Assembly: GCA_041552135.1 (NCBI GenBank)
Contig: JBFELL010000003.1
Span: 1-45,223 of the forward strand
Reading direction: 5' to 3'
Origin: SZUA-186 sp041552135
GTDB lineage: Bacteria; Pseudomonadota; Gammaproteobacteria; UBA9214
DNA length: 45,223 nt
Part shown: positions 40,280 through 45,223 of the stretch, in pieces
How positions within the stretch are numbered: the stretch's first letter is position 1
Layout: the number at the start of each line of letters is the position of its first letter
Position numbers and translations under genes: made by a program
Notes under the pieces: generated by a model
What the model was told of the DNA's origin: nothing
Databases searched by the model: none
Seen by the model: the letters and a program-made list of their open reading frames with translations, nothing else

Positions 40280-42178
40280 TCAGGGAGCGGGAATTTCTCC
40301 GAGCACGATTCGCGACATCAGCACCAGGTCACCGGCGTCCAGAACACCGCTGGCATTCAGATCACCGAAGGCGATCTCCACGCCAGTGGGCGCAATTGCC
40401 CCACTGACCAGCCGCATCAGGACCAGGTAATCAGCGACATCGATCATGCCGTTCGGTGATCCGCGCGGCGCCAGGTCCGCCGTGTTCGATGCAAGTGGAT
40501 CGGTGCTGTAGGTAGTCACTTCATCGCCATCAGACAGTCCGTCGCCGTCAGTATCCGCCAATAGCGGATCCGTCCCGTACGTCTCTTCATCATAGTCAGA
40601 CAGGGTGTCGCCATCAGTATCGCCATCCAGCGCATCTGTGCCCAGCAGGCATTCCTCGAAATCAGTCAGCCCATCCCCATCTGTATCAATTACGCTGTTG
40701 TTATTTACGGCCGGACAGCTATCACATACATCACCGCTGCCGTCACTGTCGCTATCCTGCTGGTCAGAATTGGCAGTACCTGCACAATTATCACAGGCAT
40801 CGCCGACGCCATCCACATCCACATCTTCCTGCCCCGGATCAGGCGTCAACGGGCAGTTATCCGCATCATCGCAGACACCATCGCCATCCGCGTCGTCACA
40901 GCCCAGCATCAACAGGGGCTCCTGTATGCCATCCGGATCATCGGCGCAGGTCCCGTCACTGCTGTTTGCACAAGGAGCAACGTCACCGGACGCCAACAGC
41001 ACAGACTTGACAGTAGCCGGACTCGCACCGGGATTCTGGCTCAGGTAAAGAGCAGCAGCACCTGCCACGTGGGGTGCCGCCATGCTGGTGCCGTTTTTAT
41101 CACCCAGGCCTCCGCCGGGTATTGTGGAGCGAATTTTCCTCCCCGGCGCCATAATGTCGACCCCCGACCCGTAATTACTGAAACCGGCGAAGGTATCATC
41201 CTGGGAATTACCCGAGAGCCCGCCCGGCTTGCCGTCATAATCTTCCAGTGCCGATACCGTAATGGCATTCGGATTGCCGGCCGGGAAAGACTGCGAAACA
41301 TCCTGGCCATCGTTGCCCGCCGCGAGAGTGAAAACAACGCCTGCATCCACGGCATTATTGATTGCCGTATCCAGTGATGCAAATGTGCCCTGTCCTGTCA
41401 GGCTCATATTGGCCACATCAATCTCATCAGCATGCGCCGTGACATAGTCCACGCCGGCAAGTACCTGGGAACCTGCACCGGTCCCGTTATTCTCCAGCAC
41501 CTTGACAGCCCATAGCCTGGCACCCGGTGCAACACCAACGACACCCGAACCATTATCAATGGCAGCTGCCGTGCCTGCGACATGGGTACCGTGGCTGTTC
41601 ACGTCATTGGCGCCTGAGTCATTGCCAGCACAATTGGCATTGAACGGCCCCTGCGTTTTGCAATAGGCATACCTGAAGACATTCAGGTCCGGATGATCAA
41701 GATCGATACCTGTGTCCAGGATGGCGATATCAACATTCATTGCATCATTGACACCATCGATCCTTGCCACAGGATCAAGGTCGGCATTAATACGATCGAT
41801 ACCGGTTGGTAATGTTTGCGCATCAATACTGACAATGACATCGGGTTCAATATAGGCAACCCGGGGATCAGCGGCGAGTCTGCCCAGCAGCGTCTCCGGC
41901 ATTTTGACGGCCATGCCACGCAAGGCATGGCGGTAGCGAAAACCCACGGACAAATCAAACCGGCCTTTCAGCTCATTGGCAGCCACGTCCGTATTCACAT
42001 CGTCGTTAAACACCACGATGTAGCTAGACGGGATGATGCGCAGGGATCTTTCCGGAGGTTCTGCGTGCAGCCACTGACTGGACAGGAGCAATGCAAATAC
42101 GGCACTGACACAGAGCACGGTGTCTGCAATGCGAGCTATTGTTGTTACTGGATTCTGCATTACATGCTTGTTTCGCAT
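40280..42178 (-). CDS. Secreted subtilase with thrombospondin type-3 repeats and dockerin-like C-terminus
   Basis: The 632-aa protein has a signal peptide (about 1-39), an I9-type propeptide (SYIVVFND...RVAYIEPDV), and an S8 peptidase domain with triad D155 (ILDTGIDLDHPDL), H196 (NSHGTHVAGT) and S365 (NGTSMAAPH), plus oxyanion N289. After this come Asp-rich calcium-binding thrombospondin type-3 repeats (about 428-560; units such as DADGDGVCDDADNCP and DTDGDGLSDGDE), then a tail of about 50 residues with GMIDVADYLVLMRLVSG and GDLNASGVLDAGDLVLM, resembling a dockerin type I module. It should be an exported calcium-stabilised protease. Base composition is somewhat less GC-rich than that of the neighbours. 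It lies between maf and sppA, which are usually adjacent. Confidence 0.9.
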   Translation of the reverse strand: MRNKHVMQNPVTTIARIADTVLCVSAVFALLLSSQWLHAEPPERSLRIIPSSYIVVFNDDVNTDVAANELKGRFDLSVGFRYRHALRGMAVKMPETLLGRLAADPRVAYIEPDVIVSIDAQTLPTGIDRINADLDPVARIDGVNDAMNVDIAILDTGIDLDHPDLNVFRYAYCKTQGPFNANCAGNDSGANDVNSHGTHVAGTAAAIDNGSGVVGVAPGARLWAVKVLENNGTGAGSQVLAGVDYVTAHADEIDVANMSLTGQGTFASLDTAINNAVDAGVVFTLAAGNDGQDVSQSFPAGNPNAITVSALEDYDGKPGGLSGNSQDDTFAGFSNYGSGVDIMAPGRKIRSTIPGGGLGDKNGTSMAAPHVAGAAALYLSQNPGASPATVKSVLLASGDVAPCANSSDGTCADDPDGIQEPLLMLGCDDADGDGVCDDADNCPLTPDPGQEDVDVDGVGDACDNCAGTANSDQQDSDSDGSGDVCDSCPAVNNNSVIDTDGDGLTDFEECLLGTDALDGDTDGDTLSDYDEETYGTDPLLADTDGDGLSDGDEVTTYSTDPLASNTADLAPRGSPNGMIDVADYLVLMRLVSGAIAPTGVEIAFGDLNASGVLDAGDLVLMSRIVLGEIPAP

Positions 42179-42363
42179 GCCGTCGCAGTGCTCCGGTTTT
42201 CAACTGGAACGGCATGACACACAACCTGCCTGGCATGCGCCAGGGCGGTGCATGACAGGAAGGCGCAAGCGGCGACCAGTCCGGCTCGTGGTGTTATTCT
42301 CATCGAGCATCCGAACGGTACGGTATTCGGACAACAAACTTACCACAAACCGCCAATCGACGC

Positions 42364-42398
42364 TGATTCCTGGCATGGAATTTCCATGCCAGGAATCA
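42364..42398. repeat. Perfect 35-bp palindrome between the subtilase and sppA genes
   Basis: TGATTCCTGGCATGGAA (42364-42380) is followed by one T and by its exact reverse complement (42382-42398). There is no T-tract in either direction within the next bases. It lies 26 bp behind... the sppA stop side, in a gap (42179-42423) with no gene. It could be a strong hairpin ending sppA transcripts, an operator for the subtilase, or a mobile-element remnant. Confidence 0.75.
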
Positions 42399-42423
42399 TG
42401 AAAAGCCACTACCTGATTGAATG

Positions 42424-43440
42424 CTATCGGATTGTGGTGGATCCGGTGGCCAGTATTTTACCCAGCGCCTGAGCCGTCGCAATGCCGAGCCGGTCAGTGA
42501 AACGCTCCAGCAGGTCGGGCTCGGCAGTGAACTCGACAATCTCCTCGGCCTCGATAATTTCCCTGGCGACATACGAGGAGCTGCCCAGGCCGTCCGCCAT
42601 TCCCATTGCCAGGCTCTCTTCACCGGTCCAGATCAGGCCACTGAACATGTCCTCGCTTTCCTTGAGCCGGTCGCCCCGGCCATCCTTCACGGCATTGATG
42701 AACTGCTCATGGATATCGACCAGGAGCGTCTCGATATGTGCCACGTCAGACGCCTTCGAGGGCAGAAACGGATCCAGGAAGGCCTTGCTCTCACCGGCCG
42801 TGTACAGGCGTCGCTCGACACCGAGTTTGTCCATGGTGCCGACAAAACCGAAGCTGTCCATGCGCACACCGATAGAGCCCACGATACTGGCCTTGTCAAC
42901 ATAGATTTCATCGGCAGCCGTCGCGACATAGTACCCGCCCGAGGCGCAGATATCGGTGATCACGGCATACAGGGGGATATCGGGGTACTTCTCGCGGAGC
43001 CGCTTCATCTCGTCGTAGATATAACCGGCCTGTACCGGGCTGCCACCCGGGGAGTTGATGCGCAGGATCACACCGGCCGTATTGTCATCCTCGAAGGCAT
43101 CGCGCAGGCCGCTGATAACGTTGTCCGCACTGGCCTCGGCCTCGTCGGAAATGATGCCCTTCAGTTCGACCAGCGCCGTGTGCTTCTCGCCCGACCCGGC
43201 GGTGTCCGGCCATTCACCCGGCCAGTACAGCAGCAGGATAGCGCCAAGGTACAGGGCCAGCAATACCTTGAAGAACACATTCCAGCGGCGCGCACGGCGC
43301 TGTTCATTGAGGGAGGCAAAGGCAAGCCGGTTGACCAGATCCCTGTGCCACACATCATCCCCGTGCAGCGCCTGGTCACCAGACGCTGGCTGGAGCGGAT
43401 CGTTACCGGCGGGCATGCGGGGCGGTTTCCTGTATGACAT
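42424..43440 (-). CDS. sppA: Signal peptide peptidase SppA (S49 family)
   Basis: This 338-aa membrane-bound Ser-Lys protease degrades cleaved signal peptides. It has a cytoplasmic N-terminus, one helix (about 56-73), the motif INSPGGSPVQAG, catalytic S167 in ICASGGYYVA and K219 in GESKAFLDP. The size is that of the short 36K type. It is encoded next to the HAD phosphatase and rluC, as in relatives. Confidence 0.93.
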   Translation of the reverse strand: MSYRKPPRMPAGNDPLQPASGDQALHGDDVWHRDLVNRLAFASLNEQRRARRWNVFFKVLLALYLGAILLLYWPGEWPDTAGSGEKHTALVELKGIISDEAEASADNVISGLRDAFEDDNTAGVILRINSPGGSPVQAGYIYDEMKRLREKYPDIPLYAVITDICASGGYYVATAADEIYVDKASIVGSIGVRMDSFGFVGTMDKLGVERRLYTAGESKAFLDPFLPSKASDVAHIETLLVDIHEQFINAVKDGRGDRLKESEDMFSGLIWTGEESLAMGMADGLGSSSYVAREIIEAEEIVEFTAEPDLLERFTDRLGIATAQALGKILATGSTTIR

Positions 43441-43455
43441 ATCTGTTCTCGGTAG

Positions 43456-44154
43456 TTAGGGGGTAATGAGGCCGGCCTCGGCCATCCAGATCGGCATTTC
43501 TGCCAGCTTCTGCAAGGTCACCATGGGTGTATGTTGCGCAAGGCGCTCCGGCGTGTGCACACCGGTCGTCACGGCCACCTTGCCGGCCCCGGCACTGGTC
43601 GCCATTGCCATATCATACTCGGTATCCCCGACCATGAGCGTCTGTTCGGGACGCACATCGAGCGCCTGCATGATATCAACCAGCATCCGGGGATGCGGCT
43701 TGGAGGGCGCCTCATCGGCACACCGCGTGGCATCGAAACACGCGTCCAGTCCGGTCTCGCCCAGCACACGGTCAAGGCCGCGGCGTGACTTGCCGGTGGC
43801 AACGCCCAGCAGGAACTCCTGCTGTTTGCACAGCGCCAGGACCTCCCTGGCACCATCGAACAGGCGTGAACCTTCGGAGGCAAACCAGTGGTTGCGGTAA
43901 TGTCCGACGAAGGCCTCGTGGAAGGCCTGGTCCTGCCCCGGAACCAGCGCATCGACGGCCTCGCGCAGCCCGAGCCCGATGACATCCCTGAGCACATCAT
44001 CCGACAATGGCGCCAGCCCCAGGTCATGCATCGCGGCACGCAGGCAGGCGACGATCTGGCTTTCGGAGTCCATGAGTGTCCCGTCCCAGTCGAATACGAT
44101 CAGACGGATTTCCCGTCGCAAGGTCCCGGTTTTCAGCTTGCAGTCATTCACCAT
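43456..44154 (-). CDS. HAD-superfamily hydrolase, phosphoglycolate phosphatase-like
   Basis: The 232-aa haloacid dehalogenase-fold phosphatase has motif I FDWDGTLMDS (nucleophile D22, acid D24), motif II in GVATGKSRRG, motif III Lys in SKPHPRML, and motif IV GDTEYDMAMA. A helical cap lies between motif I and II (subclass IA). Its place beside rluC and sppA is conserved in gammaproteobacteria; the substrate is not certain. Confidence 0.88.
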   Translation of the reverse strand: MVNDCKLKTGTLRREIRLIVFDWDGTLMDSESQIVACLRAAMHDLGLAPLSDDVLRDVIGLGLREAVDALVPGQDQAFHEAFVGHYRNHWFASEGSRLFDGAREVLALCKQQEFLLGVATGKSRRGLDRVLGETGLDACFDATRCADEAPSKPHPRMLVDIMQALDVRPEQTLMVGDTEYDMAMATSAGAGKVAVTTGVHTPERLAQHTPMVTLQKLAEMPIWMAEAGLITP

Positions 44155-44317
44155 TTTTCACACAGGGTTTACCCTGTCGTTGTAATAATTCTCCTGCAAA
44201 ACCATGCCAGAAATGCGCTATCGGTGAATTCCAGAATCAGAACACCTGGAGGCATTTCATCCTGTTAATCACCCGTCGATAGCGAATTTCAGACCAGGTT
44301 TTACGCAACTGGCGAGT

Positions 44318-45223
44318 TTACCCGCCTTCCAGGCTGTCGAGAACGCCCTTGAGTTCAGCGTCCAGCGGTGCGCTGACATTGACCGGCTCACCGCTGGCCG
44401 GATCGGTGAACTCGAGCATGTGGGCGTGTAGAAACATGCGCCGCAGGCCGTGCGCCTTCATGTCCCGGTTGAATTGCGCATCACCGTACTTGTCATCACC
44501 CGCCAGCGGATGACCGATGTGAGCGGCATGAACACGGATCTGGTGTGTCCTGCCGGTCTCGAGCACCGCCTCGACCAGGGTGGCATCGCCATGCCGGCTG
44601 AGCGGCCTGAAGACCGTCGCGGCCGGCTTGCCGTCCGCCTGCACCCTGACGATACGTTCACCACCCTGTAACCGGTTCTTGCTGAGCGGTGCATCGACAC
44701 GGCATGCACTGTCCAGCCCGCCCCGCACCAGCGCCAGGTAATGCTTGGTCACCCTGCCCTCGCGCAACTGCGAGTGCAGGTCGCGCAGTGCACTGCGCCG
44801 CCTGGCAATCATCAGGCAGCCCGATGTCTCCCGGTCCAGCCGATGCACCAGTTCCAGGTAAGGCGCCTCCGGGTGCAGCGCGCGCAGCGCCTCGATCACA
44901 CCAAAACTCAGGCCGCTGCCGCCGTGGACCGCAATACCCGCCGGCTTGTCCAGCACCAGCAGGCGGCTGTTCTCGAACAGAATACGCCCGGCAATCGCCG
45001 GCAACCGCTCCGGGCTGAGTACCCGCTTGCGGGCCGGTTCGAGCCGCACCGGCGGGATGCGCACCCTATCCCCGGTCCGGAGCTTGTACTGTGGCCGTAT
45101 CCGGCCGCGGTTTACCCGAACCTCGCCACGCCGCAGTATCCGGTAGATATGACTACGCGGCACGCCCTTCAAATAACGCGACAAAAAATTGTCAATACGC
45201 TGCCCCGCCTCCTCGGCGGACAC
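44318..45223 (-). CDS. rluC: 23S rRNA pseudouridine synthase RluC, 5' partial
   Basis: RluC makes pseudouridines 955, 2504 and 2580 in 23S rRNA. An S4 RNA-binding domain (QRIDNFLSRYLKGVPRSHIYRILRR region) precedes the catalytic domain with the active Asp in ELVHRLDRETSGCL and the later GRTHQIRVHAAHIGHPLAGD. The frame is still open at the last base of the window. The GTG there is possible as a start, but homologs have a few more residues, so it is probably cut. About 160 bp behind its stop, up to the HAD gene, hold nothing notable. Confidence 0.93.
   Translation of the reverse strand: MSAEEAGQRIDNFLSRYLKGVPRSHIYRILRRGEVRVNRGRIRPQYKLRTGDRVRIPPVRLEPARKRVLSPERLPAIAGRILFENSRLLVLDKPAGIAVHGGSGLSFGVIEALRALHPEAPYLELVHRLDRETSGCLMIARRRSALRDLHSQLREGRVTKHYLALVRGGLDSACRVDAPLSKNRLQGGERIVRVQADGKPAATVFRPLSRHGDATLVEAVLETGRTHQIRVHAAHIGHPLAGDDKYGDAQFNRDMKAHGLRRMFLHAHMLEFTDPASGEPVNVSAPLDAELKGVLDSLEGG

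Noticed and set aside
40504..40900. Short repeated units on the subtilase gene as a possible CRISPR or tandem repeat array.
   Set aside because: They are codon-phased and encode Asp-rich thrombospondin type-3 repeats of variable length.

Overview
The window looks like a chromosomal piece of a GC-rich, denitrifying gammaproteobacterium. The main evidence is the order yceD-rpmF-plsX-fabH-fabD-fabG-acpP-fabF-(pabB)-pabC-mltG-tmk...holB-pilZ-tatD, which is the classic gammaproteobacterial fatty-acid/division cluster, flanked by rluC, a HAD phosphatase, sppA and maf. The genus cannot be fixed from the sequence alone. The accessory content (heme d1 synthesis, a DNR-type regulator, SoxB-like proteins, a TtrS-like sensor) would suit a facultative, possibly sulfur-oxidising, denitrifier.

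Region 1 (1-3947, + strand) is the tail of a heme d1 operon: nirG (5' cut by the window), nirH, nirJ and nirN, which serve cytochrome cd1 nitrite reductase. Region 2 (4122-11518, - strand) is the most unusual block. It has a small one-helix protein, a CuA subunit II, a heme-copper oxidase subunit I whose active-site Tyr is replaced by Gln, heme O synthase, a His-rich SCO copper chaperone, a cytochrome b/2x[4Fe-4S]/MvhD fusion, an unknown anchored protein and a hemerythrin. A near-consensus FNR/DNR box lies upstream and a DNR-type regulator gene is next door (11674-12393). I read this as a non-canonical nitric oxide reductase (or alternative terminal oxidase) with its own maturation and electron-input modules.

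Region 3 (13507-28222, - strand) holds tatD, pilZ, holB, then about 10 kb of accessory genes, then tmk, mltG and pabC. The normally adjacent tmk and holB are split by a multicopper oxidase, two large secreted SoxB/5'-nucleotidase-like paralogs with altered metal-site residues, and a two-component system whose sensor has a PhnD-like periplasmic domain as in the tetrathionate/thiosulfate sensors TtrS/ThsS. A perfect 17-bp palindrome sits where an activator would bind upstream of one SoxB-like gene.

Region 4 (28290-36216, - strand) is the housekeeping folate/fatty-acid block pabB, fabF, acpP, fabG, fabD, fabH, plsX, rpmF, yceD. It has a strong AT-rich acpP promoter, an acpP/fabF attenuator-like hairpin and a dispersed inverted repeat between fabD and fabH. 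Region 5 (36406-40269, + strand) encodes two-subunit pyruvate carboxylase (pycA, pycB) followed by maf, in opposite orientation to the flanking conserved genes. Region 6 (40280-45223, - strand) has a secreted subtilase with thrombospondin type-3 repeats and a dockerin-like end, a perfect 35-bp palindrome, sppA, a HAD phosphatase and rluC (5' cut by the window). No tRNA, rRNA, transposase or CRISPR array was seen.
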